A stretch of 64,000 bases of DNA from Streptomyces roseoviridis (GCF_039535235.1 NZ_BAAAWU010000001.1:1984001-2048000), one strand, 5' to 3'; positions 43,071-52,412 are shown, counted from the stretch's first letter. Numbers and translations: made by a program. The notes: generated by a model from the sequence alone, not told the origin.

Positions 43071-43974
43071 GGCCGCCGGCGGTCCGTTCCGGTACGGCGT
43101 CGAAGGCGTCGGTGCCGGGCACGGTGGACCAGCGGCCGACCGGCCAGCCGATCCAGTCGGCGCGCCCGACGACCTTGTCGACCGGCACCATGCCTCCGCC
43201 GGGCCGGCCGAGGTGGTCGCGGGAGTCGCTGGACTGGCTGCGGTGGTCGCCCATCACCCAGAGGGTGCCGTCCGGCACCACGATGTCGAAGGGCACGTCG
43301 GAGGGACGGTCGCCCAGCATCACGTACGTCTCGGGTACGGGCACGCCGTTGACGGTGAGGCGGCCGTCCTTGTCGCAGCAGATCACCCGGTCGCCGCCGG
43401 TGCCGACGACCCGCTTGACGAAGTCGGTCTCGGCGGGTTCGGCGAGGCCGAGGGCGGCCGCGGCGTCCCGCAGCAGGCCGCTGACCGGGTTCCCCTCGGG
43501 CTGTCCCTGGACGAAGGACCCGGTGCCGTCGAAGACGACGACGTCACCGCGGCTCGGCTCGCCGCCGAAACGGTACGCCAGCTTGTTGACCAGGATCCGG
43601 TCGCCGACCCGGAGGGTGGGCTCCATGGAGCCGCTGGGGATGAGGAAGGGCTGCAGCACGAAGTGGCTGAACAGCAGCAGGAACACCATGCAGGCGCCGC
43701 CGATGAGTCCCGTGCGGCGCCAGGTCAGGAGCCCGGAGGGCGTGCCCCCCGCATCGTCGTCCCGTGCGCCTCCGTCACCGTCTCCCGCGACCTCGCCGTC
43801 ACCTCGTACGGCCCGGTCACCGCCCCGTACCGCGTCACCGTCACCTCGTACGGCCCGGTCACCGCCCCGTACCGCGTCACCGTCCGTGCCCGTCCCGGAA
43901 ACGCGCGCGGAGCGCGACCGCTCCTCCTCGCCGGAGGAGCGGTCGCGCTCCGTGTGCTGTGCTTCGGTGTCCAT
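43063..43974 (-). CDS. sipW: Type I signal peptidase, SipW-like
   Basis: The first of the tandem signal peptidases has 303 residues. Its tail contains two copies of a 14-residue repeat (DAVRGGDRAVRGDG). The helix GLIGGACMVFLLLFSHFVL precedes Ser in IPSGSMEPTL, with Lys in FVKRVVGTGGD. It lacks a C-terminal helix, as reported for S. lividans SipW and unlike the other three. It is 40 bp downstream of rplS, from which it may be read. Catalytic residues are intact. Confidence 0.87.
   Translation of the reverse strand: MDTEAQHTERDRSSGEEERSRSARVSGTGTDGDAVRGGDRAVRGDGDAVRGGDRAVRGDGEVAGDGDGGARDDDAGGTPSGLLTWRRTGLIGGACMVFLLLFSHFVLQPFLIPSGSMEPTLRVGDRILVNKLAYRFGGEPSRGDVVVFDGTGSFVQGQPEGNPVSGLLRDAAAALGLAEPAETDFVKRVVGTGGDRVICCDKDGRLTVNGVPVPETYVMLGDRPSDVPFDIVVPDGTLWVMGDHRSQSSDSRDHLGRPGGGMVPVDKVVGRADWIGWPVGRWSTVPGTDAFDAVPERTAGGHG
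43798..43881. repeat. 42-bp perfect tandem duplication in sipW
   Basis: Two identical 42-bp units follow directly (43798-43839 and 43840-43881), in frame, adding 14 residues each to the cytoplasmic tail. The length keeps the frame, so copy number can vary without breaking the gene. Confidence 0.85.
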
Positions 43975-44013
43975 CGGGGGCAGAGCCTATCCCGCACCCC
44001 TGTGGGCCGGAGC

Positions 44014-44364
44014 TCAGTTGTCGCGCTTCTCCTTGATCTTGGCGGCCTTGCCGCGCAGCTCACGCAGGTAGTAGAGCTTGGCGCGACGGACGTCACCGCG
44101 GGAGACGAGCTCGATCTTCTCGAAGATCGGGCTGTTCACCGGGAAGGTGCGCTCGACGCCCACGGAGAAGGAGACCTTGCGGACCGTGAAGGTCTCAGAG
44201 ACGCCCGAGCCCTGACGGCGGATGACGACGCCCTTGAACTGCTGGATACGGGAGCGGTTGCCCTCGATGACGCGAACGTGGACGTTCACGGTGTCGCCGG
44301 GGCGGAAGGCCGGGACGTCGGACCGCAGCGAAGCGGAGTTGACCTGGTCGAGCAGGGAGGCCAT
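44014..44364 (-). CDS. rplS: 50S ribosomal protein L19
   Basis: L19 (116 residues) sits at the subunit interface near the 16S contact. It shows [45 protein letters not shown] and the terminal [21 protein letters not shown]. The ATG at 44364 is nine codons inside the longest open frame and is preceded by GAAAGAGACCTCC. Gene order rpsP-khpA-rimM-trmD-rplS is the usual one. Confidence 0.96.
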   Translation of the reverse strand: MASLLDQVNSASLRSDVPAFRPGDTVNVHVRVIEGNRSRIQQFKGVVIRRQGSGVSETFTVRKVSFSVGVERTFPVNSPIFEKIELVSRGDVRRAKLYYLRELRGKAAKIKEKRDN

Positions 44365-44422
44365 GGAGGTCTCTTTCCTCGCTGATGCCACAGGTCATCA
44401 GCGGTACGTACGAATGGTGAAT

Positions 44423-44463
44423 GGGCGTCGTCCGTCTGTGGCGGGCGTCGTCCCCCCTGTGGC
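44423..44463. repeat. Direct repeat in the rplS leader
   Basis: GGGCGTCGTCC followed by CTGTGGC occurs twice in tandem (44423-44442 and 44443-44463) between trmD and rplS. It could be part of the L19 5' untranslated region. Confidence 0.5.
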
Positions 44464-44493
44464 AGGGGCGCGCGCCGGACGTACGACAGCGGC

Positions 44494-45315
44494 CTATTCT
44501 TCCACGCTCTGCGGCCTGCGCCAAAATCGGCCACCGGGCTCGGGGGCCCAGCCCAGCATGGAGAGGATCTCGCGGTCCTTCTTGTCGAAGGCGGCGGGGT
44601 CGCAGCGCTCGATGAGGTCGGGCCGGTTGGCGGCGGTGCGGCGGAACGCCTCGTCCCGTCGCCAGCGTGCGATCTTGCCGTGGTGTCCGCTGAGGAGCAC
44701 GTCGGGGATGGTGCGGCCGCGCCACTCGGGGGGCTTGGTGTAGACGGGCCCCTCCAGGAGGTTGGCCATGGCGCCCGGGGCGAAGGAGTCGTCCCGGTGC
44801 GACTCGGCGTTGCCGAGGACGCCGGGCAGGAGCCGGGCGACGGCTTCGGTGACGACCAGGACGGCGGCCTCTCCGCCGGCCAGGACGTAGTCGCCGATGG
44901 ACACCTCGTAGACGGGCATCCGGGTGGCGTACTCGTCCATGACGCGGCGGTCGATGCCCTCGTAGCGGGCGGGCGTGAAGATCAGCCAGGGCCGCTCGGA
45001 GAGTTCGACGGCGAGCTCCTGGGTGAAGGGGCGGCCGCTGGGGGTGGGGACGACGAGGACCGGGCCGTGGGCGCCGGCCTCGTAGCCGTCGGAGAGGACC
45101 TGGTCGAGGGCGTCGCCCCAGGGTTCGGTCTTCATGACCATGCCGGGGCCGCCGCCGTACGGGGTGTCGTCGACGGTGTTGTGCCGGTCGTAGGTCCAGT
45201 CGCGCAGGTCGTGGACGTGCACGTCGAGGCGGCCGCGGGCGCGGGCCTTGCCGACGAGGGAGACGTTCAGCGGTTCCAGGTACTCGGGGAAGATCGTGAC
45301 GACGTCGAGGCGCAT
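44494..45315 (-). CDS. trmD: tRNA (guanine37-N1)-methyltransferase
   Basis: TrmD (273 residues) methylates G37 next to the anticodon and prevents frameshifting. It has the SPOUT knot: [47 protein letters not shown] and ISIGDYVLAGGE-like VSIGDYVLAGGEAA. The start at 45315 overlaps the rimM stop (ATGA). It is longer than the E. coli enzyme by about 18 residues, mostly at the C-terminus. Confidence 0.95.
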   Translation of the reverse strand: MRLDVVTIFPEYLEPLNVSLVGKARARGRLDVHVHDLRDWTYDRHNTVDDTPYGGGPGMVMKTEPWGDALDQVLSDGYEAGAHGPVLVVPTPSGRPFTQELAVELSERPWLIFTPARYEGIDRRVMDEYATRMPVYEVSIGDYVLAGGEAAVLVVTEAVARLLPGVLGNAESHRDDSFAPGAMANLLEGPVYTKPPEWRGRTIPDVLLSGHHGKIARWRRDEAFRRTAANRPDLIERCDPAAFDKKDREILSMLGWAPEPGGRFWRRPQSVEE

Positions 45316-45944
45316 CAGGGGGCGTCCTTCTGCACGTCGCCCTCACCGTCGGGGCCCTCACCGTCGGCGTTTCCGGCAGCGGCGGGCTCGGAAGCCTCGG
45401 CGCCGGCGTCGCGCGTGGAGGCGACGACGGCCTCGCTGTCGTCGATGAGGCCCGGCGGCGGGGCGATCACGGCCCGCTGGTTCTCCAGGTCGATCTCGGT
45501 GACGATCTCCGAGACGAACGGGACCATCACCTCGCTGCCGTCGGGCCGCTCCACGATGAAGAGGTCCTGCGACGGCAGGTGGGAGATCTCGGAGATCACG
45601 CCGATCTCGGTGCCGTCGGCGAGGACGACGTCGAGGTCGACGAGCTGGTGGTCGTAGTACTCGTCCTCTTCCTCGGGCAGCTCGTCGGGGTCGACGTCGG
45701 CGATGAGGAGGGTGTTGCGCAGGGCTTCGGCGGCGTTGCGGTCCTTCACGCCCTCGAAGCGGAGCAGCAGCCGGCCGCTGTGCACCCGGCCGGTCTCGAT
45801 GGTGAGCGGCCCGACGGAGGCCGGGTCGGTGTGCAGGACGGCGCCGGGTCCGAGCCGCAGCTCGGGCTCGTCGGTCCGCACCTCGACGGTGACCTCGCCC
45901 TTGATGCCGTGGGCGCGGCCGATCCGTGCGACTACCAACTGCAC
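45315..45944 (-). CDS. rimM: Ribosome maturation factor RimM
   Basis: RimM (209 residues) helps 16S 3' domain assembly with S19. The N-terminal motif [28 protein letters not shown] and the linker [23 protein letters not shown] are typical, as is [17 protein letters not shown]. The last 40 residues are acidic low complexity. It follows khpA after 76 bp, with a hairpin in the gap, and overlaps trmD. Confidence 0.94.
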   Translation of the reverse strand: MQLVVARIGRAHGIKGEVTVEVRTDEPELRLGPGAVLHTDPASVGPLTIETGRVHSGRLLLRFEGVKDRNAAEALRNTLLIADVDPDELPEEEDEYYDHQLVDLDVVLADGTEIGVISEISHLPSQDLFIVERPDGSEVMVPFVSEIVTEIDLENQRAVIAPPPGLIDDSEAVVASTRDAGAEASEPAAAGNADGEGPDGEGDVQKDAP

Positions 45945-45969
45945 TGGTGATCTCTCCTGTCGTACGGCA

Positions 45970-46006
45970 ACGGGCCGGGGTGGGCGGTCAGCCCTCCCCG
46001 GCCCGT
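45970..46006 (-). terminator. Hairpin between khpA and rimM
   Basis: ACGGGCCGGGG, a 1-base bulge and GGGC pair with GCCC, a 1-base bulge and CCCCGGCCCGT around a 5-base loop. It may attenuate read-through from the ribosomal gene into rimM-trmD. Confidence 0.55.
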
Positions 46007-46020
46007 GCCGGTGTCAAACT

Positions 46021-46260
46021 TCAGCGGACCTGGTCCACGTCGACGAGGTCGACCCGGATGCCACGGCCGCCGATGGCGCCCACGACGGTCCGCAGCGCAC
46101 GCGCGGTGCGGCCGTTGCGGCCGATCACCTTGCCGAGGTCGTCGGGGTGCACCCGAACCTCCAGCACGCGACCGCGGCGCAGGTTGCGCGAGGCGACCTG
46201 CACGTCGTCGGGGTTGTCCACGATGCCCTTCACGAGGTGCTCGAGAGCCTCCTCGAGCAT
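46021..46260 (-). CDS. khpA: KH-domain RNA-binding protein KhpA
   Basis: The 79-residue protein is a single KH domain (VRVHPDDLGKVIGRNGRTARALRTVVGA with the GxxG-like GRNG loop). KhpA proteins pair with KhpB and bind many transcripts. Its position directly after rpsP, with only a 2-base gap, is the rule in Actinobacteria. Confidence 0.93.
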   Translation of the reverse strand: MLEEALEHLVKGIVDNPDDVQVASRNLRRGRVLEVRVHPDDLGKVIGRNGRTARALRTVVGAIGGRGIRVDLVDVDQVR

Positions 46261-46262
46261 GA

Positions 46263-46709
46263 TCAGGCCTCGGTCGACTCGGTGGACTCGGCCTCAGCAG
46301 CCTCGTCCGCCTTCTTGTCGGCCTTCTTGGCCTTCGGGGTGATGGCCTCACCCTTGGTGTCGTCACCCTCGAGCGCCTTGGCGAACTCGTCGAAGGTGGC
46401 GCGCTTGGCTTCCTTGGTCGCCGGGGCGAGCAGCGGCTTCTCCGGAGCGGGGAGGCCCTTGTGCTTCTGCCAGTCGCCGGTGAGCTTCAGGATGGCGAGA
46501 ACCGGCTCGGTCGGCTGGGCGCCGACGGACAGCCAGTACTGCGCGCGCTCGGAGTCGACCTCGATCTTCGACGGGTTGTACGTCGGGTGGTAGAGGCCGA
46601 TCTCCTCGATCGCACGACCGTCCCGGCGGGTGCGGGAGTCGGCGACGACGATGCGGTAGTGCGGCTGGCGGATCTTGCCGAGGCGCTTGAGCTTGATCTT
46701 GACTGCCAC
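46263..46709 (-). CDS. rpsP: 30S ribosomal protein S16
   Basis: S16 (148 residues) is needed for early 30S assembly. [26 protein letters not shown] is the family N-terminus, followed by [30 protein letters not shown]. The C-terminal 65 residues are a Lys/Ala/Glu-rich tail typical of Streptomyces, absent from E. coli. It heads the rpsP-khpA-rimM-trmD operon. The leader of about 150 bases has a TAGCTGTACT stretch, possibly a promoter. Confidence 0.95.
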   Translation of the reverse strand: MAVKIKLKRLGKIRQPHYRIVVADSRTRRDGRAIEEIGLYHPTYNPSKIEVDSERAQYWLSVGAQPTEPVLAILKLTGDWQKHKGLPAPEKPLLAPATKEAKRATFDEFAKALEGDDTKGEAITPKAKKADKKADEAAEAESTESTEA

Positions 46710-46863
46710 TGGAGTGGTGTCTCCTGGTCTTGACGTGGTTGGGCACTTGAGATGCCACGTGGGGTTGCGGTACTCGGGTGCCCGATGGACGCGTCAGTCG
46801 GAGGAGAGAGGGGTCCTGTGCGACTGTCGAGTACAGCTAGCCATTGTGCCACACGCCGAGGGG

Positions 46864-47457
46864 TCAGCTCGCGGCGCCCACCGTCTCCGGAATGCGGAAG
46901 GGTTTGCCGCAGCCGCCGCAGACGATGGGGGCCTGGGCGAGCACCGAGGGGACCACGCGCACGTTGCGTCCGCAGTCGCAGACGGCCTTGACGCGCACGC
47001 CGCCGCCGGAGGAGCCGTGCCGGGCGGCCGGTCCGCGGAAGGAGCGCTTGGTGTCGGCGGCGGTGGCGACCGTGTGCGCCTTGAGGGCGCGCTGGAGCCG
47101 CTCGATGGTGGGCCGGTAGCGCCGCCTGGCCTCCGCGTTCAGGGTGACCAGGGAGAAGCCGCTGCTGGCGTGCGGTTCCTCCGGATGGTCCAGGCCCAGC
47201 TCCTCGGCGATCGCGAGGAATCTGCGGTTGTGGTAGCGGCCGGCGCGTGAGGTGTCGCGGACTCCTCGGGCGGCGGCGATGCCGTGGACTGCCTCGTGGA
47301 GCAGTCGCTCGAAGGAGAGCTCGGCGCCGCAGGCGGACGAGGACTCTCCGATCAGGGACTCGGGCGCGGCAAGGTCCGGCAGCTCGGGGTGGTGCCGCTG
47401 AATGTCGGCCCACGCCTGTGCCAGCTCTGCGGCGAGAACAGGTGGTGTCGTGCTCAC
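46864..47457 (-). CDS. SprT-like putative metallopeptidase with C-terminal zinc ribbon
   Basis: The 197-residue protein has HEAVH (His54-His58, an HExxH zinc motif) in LLHEAVHGIAAARG and a later GRYHNRRFLAIAEELGL that supplies a third ligand, as in SprT-like proteins. A zinc ribbon (CDCG and CGGCG) ends the protein. SprT/Spartan proteins cut DNA-protein cross-links, but a role here is not proven. The gene is just upstream of rpsP in coordinates, with its own 3' end 155 bp away. Confidence 0.75.
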   Translation of the reverse strand: MSTTPPVLAAELAQAWADIQRHHPELPDLAAPESLIGESSSACGAELSFERLLHEAVHGIAAARGVRDTSRAGRYHNRRFLAIAEELGLDHPEEPHASSGFSLVTLNAEARRRYRPTIERLQRALKAHTVATAADTKRSFRGPAARHGSSGGGVRVKAVCDCGRNVRVVPSVLAQAPIVCGGCGKPFRIPETVGAAS

Positions 47458-47816
47458 GTCGGGTACAACGAGCCGGATCGCTTCCGGGTTCCATTCCGGG
47501 GCAACTCAAATATTTTGCACGTACCCGTCAGTCGGTACGGATGCGACCGGAGCTGGTGCACAGCGGCTCATACGCCCCGCGCGCGGTCGACTCACGCGCG
47601 CCGGGGGGACGGTGGAACGGACAGTACCGGGTGTCTGCCCGAACTCGGGCACCGACCCCTCCCCTCGGCCGAATATCGCCGGAGTGCGGCAGGCTCCGGG
47701 CGGAAGTCGCCCGGATCGGGGCGGAGTCGTCCGGCGCGAGCACTGGACGGGCGCCCGGATGCGCAGTTCCCTGGTTACGGGGGGTTGTCGTCCAGGCACG
47801 GATTGGGGCGCTTTCC
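47458..47816. other. 359-bp gene-free region between divergent genes
   Basis: It lies between the SprT-like and methyltransferase genes. It has an AT-rich patch (CTCAAATATTTTGCAC, about 47507-47521), possibly part of a promoter, and a 16-bp palindrome TGCCCGAACTCGGGCA (47635-47650). I see no gene or RNA with known features in it. Confidence 0.5.
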
Positions 47817-48542
47817 ATGACACCTACGCTCGTCCCGCACCACCCCGCGCGCGACTGGGCCGAGATCCAGGAACGCATGCTCGTGCCGCTCTACGAGGCG
47901 GTGTACGACCGGCTCGGCGTGGGCGCCGGGTCGCGGGTGCTCGACCTCGGCTGCGGCTCCGGTCTCGCGCTGCTGATGGCGGCGGCCCGGGGCGCGCGGG
48001 TGGCCGGCGTCGACCGGGACCACGCGCGCGTGGCGCTGGCCAGGGAACGTCTGCCGGAGGGGACGCCGTTGACGGCGGACCTGCCGCAGGACGGTCCCTA
48101 CGACGTGGTCACGGCCTTCCACGGGACGGCCGCGCTCGGCAGGGACCCGGCTGCCCTCACCCGTTCGGCCCAGCGGGGCGCGGCGTTGGTGCTGGCCGGC
48201 TGGGGGCCGCCGGAGCGGTGCGCGACGACGTCGGTGCTGGGGCTCGCGGCGCGTCTGACCGGCTGGCGTCCGGCGCCCCGTGAGGACCTGGACGGGGCGG
48301 TCCTGGCGGCGGGGCTGCGCCCGGACGGCTCGGGCCGGGTGGCGTGCCCGTTCGGCTACGCCGATGCGGACAGCGCGGTGCGGGGGCTGCTGTCCACGGG
48401 CGAGTTCGACGCGGCCGTCCGGGCGACGGACCCGGGTCAGGTGGAGAAGGAGCTCCTGGAGGCGCTCGAACCGTACGTGCGCCCCGACGGCACGGTGTGG
48501 ATGCCGAACGTCTTCCGGTACGTCATCGCCCGGGTGCCGTAG
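47817..48542 (+). CDS. Class I SAM-dependent methyltransferase
   Basis: This methyltransferase has 241 residues. The SAM-binding motif VLDLGCGSGLALLMAA is followed by VAGVDRDHARVALARERL and by VVTAFHGT (motif IV). It probably methylates a small molecule; the C-terminal half is not informative. The ATG at 47817 is chosen because the longer frame before it is low-complexity. No Shine-Dalgarno is evident. It is isolated and transcribed away from rpsP. Confidence 0.8.
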   Translation: MTPTLVPHHPARDWAEIQERMLVPLYEAVYDRLGVGAGSRVLDLGCGSGLALLMAAARGARVAGVDRDHARVALARERLPEGTPLTADLPQDGPYDVVTAFHGTAALGRDPAALTRSAQRGAALVLAGWGPPERCATTSVLGLAARLTGWRPAPREDLDGAVLAAGLRPDGSGRVACPFGYADADSAVRGLLSTGEFDAAVRATDPGQVEKELLEALEPYVRPDGTVWMPNVFRYVIARVP

Positions 48543-48735
48543 GGGGCGGGCGCCATGGGGGCGGGTGCCGTGGGGGGGGCGGGTGCCGCCGGCCCGCGGG
48601 CCCGGCGGTGCGGGGCCCCCGGGTGGGGTTCCGGCGTCCCGGGACCGGCTCCCCGTGGCCCGCTCCCCCAGGTCCCGTGCCCCCAGGTCCCGTGCCCCGT
48701 AGAGGCCCGGCACCCCCGAACCCCGCGCCTGCGGG
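48543..48735. repeat. Low-complexity GC-rich gap with short tandem repeats
   Basis: Two tandem copies of a 14-bp unit (CCCCCAGGTCCCGTG-like, 48665-48694) and G-rich repeats of GGGCGGGTGCCG type lie between the convergent methyltransferase and ftsH genes. No ordinary hairpin is obvious. Confidence 0.5.
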
Positions 48736-50673
48736 TCACGCCTCCGCGGGCCCGGCGGGCGGTTGCTCCGTGCGGCGCGGGATGCCCGCCGCACGGTAGG
48801 CCGCGTCCTCTTCCAGGGTCTCGTTCTCCAGGAGGGCCTCGGCGAGGGCGTCGAGCCGGTCGCGGTGCTCGCGCAGCTGCCGCAGGGCGCTCTCGTAGCA
48901 CTCGTCGACGATGCGGCGCATCTCCTCGTCGACGGCGTCGAGGGTGGCGGGTGCAGCCGACAGGCCGTACGCCTGCTGGGCGTCGCCGGGGATCGCGGTC
49001 AGCCGGCCGACGCGTTCGCTCATGCCCCAGCGGCCCGCCATGCCCCGGGCGATCTTCGTGACCTGTTCCAGGTCGCTCTCGGCGCCGGTGGTGATGACGC
49101 CGAAGACGACCTGTTCGGCCGCCATGCCGCCGAGCGCGCCGATGATCCGGCCGCGCAGGTAGTCCTCGGTGTAGGCGTACTTGTCGGACTCCGGGGTGGA
49201 CAGCGTGACGCCGAGGGCCCGGCCGCGCGGCACGATGGTGATCTTGCGGACGGGGTCGGCGCCGGGCTGGAGCATGCCGAGCAGGGCGTGGCCGCTCTCG
49301 TGGTACGCGGTGCGCCGCCGCTCCTCGGGCGGCATGACCAGCGGCCGTTCGGCGCCGAGCTGCACCTTCTCCAGGGCGTCGGAGACGTCCGATCGGGTGA
49401 CGGCCTTCTGCCGGCGCTTCACCGCGAGGAGGGCCGCCTCGTTGGCGAGGTTGGCGAGTTCGGCGCCGGTCATGCCGGGCGTGGTCTTGGCGACGTGTTC
49501 GAGGTCGACGTCCTCGGCGAGGGGGATCTCGCGGGTGTGGATGCGCAGGATGGCCTCGCGCCCGCCGCGGTCGGGCGGGTTGACGTGGACGATCCGGTCG
49601 AAGCGGCCGGGCCGGGTCAGGGCGGGGTCGAGGACGTCGGCGCGGTTGGTGGCGGCGAGGACGATGACGCCTTCGGAGCCGGTGAAGCCGTCCATCTCGG
49701 TGAGGATCTGGTTGAGGGTCTGTTCGCGCTCGTCGTGGCCGCCCATGCCGGCGCCCGCGCCGCGGGCCCGGCCGATGGTGTCGATCTCGTCGATGAAGAT
49801 GATGGCGGGGGCGACCTTGCGGGCCTCGGCGAACAGCTCGCGCACCCGGGACGCGCCGACGCCCACGATCATCTCGATGAACTCGGAGGCCGAGGCGGAG
49901 AAGAACGGCACCCCGGCCTCTCCTGCGACGGCGCGGGCGAGCAGGGTCTTGCCGGTTCCGGGCGGGCCGGCGAGCAGCACGCCACGGGGCATCTTGGCGC
50001 CGAGCTCGCGGTAGGCGCCGGGGTTCTTCAGGAAGTCGACGACGTCGTTGAGCTCGCCCTCGACCTCGTCGATGCCGGCGACGTCCTCGAAGGTGGTGCG
50101 TTTGCCGCTCTCCAGCTCGACCGGCTTGGGCGGGGCCTTGCGGCCCAGCATGCCGCCGGCTCCGCCCAGGCCCGAGCTCATGCGGCGGGCGACGAACACC
50201 CACAGCAGGACGAGCAGCAGCATGGGGGCGAGCGAGATCAGCAGGTTGGACAGGAAGCTGCGTTCCTGGACGACCGGTTCGGCGGTGACGACGACCTTCT
50301 GCCGGGTGAGCTGGGCCCACAGGTCGTCGTCGGCGAAGGCGGGCCGCTGGGTGGTGAACTTGGTGTAGTCGCCCTCGCCGTCGGGGACCGGCTGCTTGTT
50401 CTTCAGCTGGCCCTGGATGGCGTCGCCCTTGGAGTAGATCTTGGTGACGTTGCCGGCGGCGACCTGCTTGTCGAACTCGGTGTACGAGATGGTCGGCCCG
50501 TCGCCCTCGTTGAAGAACGACAGCACGATGTTGGCGATGAGGTAGACGGCGAGCGCGGTGAGGATGAGACCGCCCCAGCCGCCGGGCATCTTCCTCTTCG
50601 CCGGCGGAGGCGGCGCCCCTTCCGAGCGCCAGGGCTGGTCGGTCCGGTCGCGCGGGGGTACGGGGTTGGCCAC
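48736..50673 (-). CDS. ftsH: ATP-dependent zinc metalloprotease FtsH
   Basis: FtsH (645 residues) is a membrane-anchored AAA+ protease. Two membrane helices ([21 protein letters not shown] and [21 protein letters not shown]) flank an extracytoplasmic part. The AAA domain has GPPGTGKT and FIDEID, and the SRH region [17 protein letters not shown]. The protease zinc site is HESGH. The start is GTG 50673 behind GAGGAGA; the frame upstream is open but does not start like FtsH. It lies next to ffh. Streptomyces usually have another ftsH near hpt; this may be a second copy. Confidence 0.93.
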   Translation of the reverse strand: MANPVPPRDRTDQPWRSEGAPPPPAKRKMPGGWGGLILTALAVYLIANIVLSFFNEGDGPTISYTEFDKQVAAGNVTKIYSKGDAIQGQLKNKQPVPDGEGDYTKFTTQRPAFADDDLWAQLTRQKVVVTAEPVVQERSFLSNLLISLAPMLLLVLLWVFVARRMSSGLGGAGGMLGRKAPPKPVELESGKRTTFEDVAGIDEVEGELNDVVDFLKNPGAYRELGAKMPRGVLLAGPPGTGKTLLARAVAGEAGVPFFSASASEFIEMIVGVGASRVRELFAEARKVAPAIIFIDEIDTIGRARGAGAGMGGHDEREQTLNQILTEMDGFTGSEGVIVLAATNRADVLDPALTRPGRFDRIVHVNPPDRGGREAILRIHTREIPLAEDVDLEHVAKTTPGMTGAELANLANEAALLAVKRRQKAVTRSDVSDALEKVQLGAERPLVMPPEERRRTAYHESGHALLGMLQPGADPVRKITIVPRGRALGVTLSTPESDKYAYTEDYLRGRIIGALGGMAAEQVVFGVITTGAESDLEQVTKIARGMAGRWGMSERVGRLTAIPGDAQQAYGLSAAPATLDAVDEEMRRIVDECYESALRQLREHRDRLDALAEALLENETLEEDAAYRAAGIPRRTEQPPAGPAEA

Positions 50674-50763
50674 GGGCTCTCCTCGGGACAGCAGTGGCCC
50701 CAGTATCGAAGAGCGGGGCATTCCCGGCATTACGGATGATCTGCGGGGATGAAACGGGACGAG

Positions 50764-50794
50764 GGGCCCGGGCGGTGTCGCACCGCCCGGGCCC
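50764..50794 (-). terminator. 14-bp stem-loop terminator of ffh
   Basis: GGGCCCGGGCGGTG and its complement are separated by TCG, 65 bases beyond the ffh stop and upstream of ftsH. Confidence 0.75.
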
Positions 50795-50797
50795 TCT

Positions 50798-50842
50798 CCT
50801 CTGTACGTGCGTCCTCTGTACGCGCGTCCTCTGTACGCGCGT
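50798..50842. repeat. Three 15-bp tandem repeats after ffh
   Basis: CCTCTGTACGTGCGT, then twice CCTCTGTACGCGCGT, without spacers, between the ffh stop and the terminator. The only difference is one transition in the first copy. Confidence 0.8.
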
Positions 50843-50858
50843 GGGCGCCCCTCGGGCC

Positions 50859-52412
50859 TCAGCCCATGAACTTCTTGAACTCGTCCGGGAGCTCGAAGTC
50901 GCCCGGCCCCTGGCCCGCCGCCGGCAGCCCGAACGCGCCGCCGGCCTGCGCCTGCTCGCGCTTCGCCTGCGCGGCCTGCTCCTCGGCCTTCCGCTTCATC
51001 GGGTTGCCGCTCTTGCGCTTGCCCTTGGCCTGCTTGATCTGCTTCTTCTGCCGGCCGGGGCCGCCGCCCATGCCCGGGATCCCCGGCATGCCGGGCATGC
51101 CGCCGCCCTGCGCCATCCGCGACATCATCTTGCGCGCCTCGAAGAAGCGCTCGATCAGGCCCTTCACGGCGCTGACCTCGACGCCGGAACCCTTGGCGAT
51201 GCGGGCGCGGCGCGAGCCGTTGATGATCGTCGGGTCCTGGCGCTCGGCCGGGGTCATCGACTTGATGATCGCGCCGACGCGGTCGACCTCGCGCTCGTCG
51301 ATGTTGTTGATCTGCTCCTTCATCTGGGCCATGCCGGGGAGCATGCCGAGGAGCTTGGAGATGGAGCCCATCTTGCGGACCTGCTCCATCTGGGCGAGGA
51401 AGTCGTCGAGCGTGAACTCCTGGCCCTTCTTGGACGCCAGCTTGGAGGCCATCTTGGCGGCCTCTTCCTGGCTGAAGGTCTGCTCGGCCTTCTCGATGAG
51501 CGACAGGATGTCGCCCATGCCGAGGATGCGGGACGCCATGCGGTCCGGGTGGAACGCGTCGAAGTCGTCCAGCTTCTCGCCGTTGGAGGCGAACATGATC
51601 TGCTTGCCGGTGACGTGCGCGATGGAGAGCGCGGCACCACCGCGGGCGTCGCCGTCGAGCTTGGACAGCACGACGCCGTCGAAGCCGACGCCGTCGCGGA
51701 ACGCCTCGGCGGTGTTGACCGCGTCCTGACCGATCATGGCGTCGACGACGAAGAGGATCTCGTCGGGGCTGACGGCGTCGCGGATGTCCGCTGCCTGCTG
51801 CATCAGCTCCTGGTCGATGCCGAGGCGGCCGGCGGTGTCGACGATGACGACGTCGTACACCTTCGACCGGGCGTACTCGATCGAGTCCTTGGCGACCTGG
51901 ACCGGGTCTCCGACGCCGTTGCCGGGCTGCGGGCCGTAGAAGGCCACGCCCGCGCGGTCGGCGACGACCGAGAGCTGGTTGACGGCGTTGGGGCGCTGGA
52001 GGTCGCAGGCGACGAGCAGCGGGGAGTGGCCCTGGCCCTTGAGCCAGAGGCCGAGCTTTCCGGCGAGGGTGGTCTTACCGGCACCCTGGAGACCGGCGAG
52101 CATGATCACGGTGGGCGCGGTCTTGGCGAACCGGAGGCGGCGGGTCTCGCCACCGAGGATGGCGACCAGCTCATCGTTGACGATCTTGATGAACTGCTGC
52201 GACGGATTCAGGGCCTTGGAGACCTCGACTCCGACGGCCCGCTCCTTGACGCGGGAGATGAACGCGCGGACGACGGGAAGGGCGACATCGGCCTCGAGGA
52301 GGGCGATACGGATTTCCCGAGCCGCGCTGTCGATGTCCTGCTCGGTGAGGCGGCCTTTGCCCCGGAGGGACTTGAAGGTCGCGCTGAGGCGGTCGGAAAG
52401 CGTATCGAACAC
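50859..52412 (-). CDS. ffh: Signal recognition particle protein Ffh
   Basis: Ffh (517 residues) binds SRP RNA and nascent signal sequences and docks on FtsY. The N domain starts VFDTLSDRLSATFKSLRG. The G domain has GLQGAGKTTLAGKL, DTAGR and the TKLDGDARGG-like SKLDGDARGGAAL. The M domain is Met-rich (GMLPGMAQM, MSRMAQGGGMPGMPGIPGMGG). The GTG at 52412 is chosen for its fit to the family N-terminus. FtsY lies 7.4 kb away. Confidence 0.95.
   Translation of the reverse strand: MFDTLSDRLSATFKSLRGKGRLTEQDIDSAAREIRIALLEADVALPVVRAFISRVKERAVGVEVSKALNPSQQFIKIVNDELVAILGGETRRLRFAKTAPTVIMLAGLQGAGKTTLAGKLGLWLKGQGHSPLLVACDLQRPNAVNQLSVVADRAGVAFYGPQPGNGVGDPVQVAKDSIEYARSKVYDVVIVDTAGRLGIDQELMQQAADIRDAVSPDEILFVVDAMIGQDAVNTAEAFRDGVGFDGVVLSKLDGDARGGAALSIAHVTGKQIMFASNGEKLDDFDAFHPDRMASRILGMGDILSLIEKAEQTFSQEEAAKMASKLASKKGQEFTLDDFLAQMEQVRKMGSISKLLGMLPGMAQMKEQINNIDEREVDRVGAIIKSMTPAERQDPTIINGSRRARIAKGSGVEVSAVKGLIERFFEARKMMSRMAQGGGMPGMPGIPGMGGGPGRQKKQIKQAKGKRKSGNPMKRKAEEQAAQAKREQAQAGGAFGLPAAGQGPGDFELPDEFKKFMG

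Noticed and set aside
43798..43881. A CRISPR-like array
   Set aside because: There are only two copies, with no spacers, and they are in frame within a coding region.
44014..44493. A known L19 leader RNA
   Set aside because: The repeats in the leader do not show the landmarks of the L19 leader family that I know from Firmicutes.
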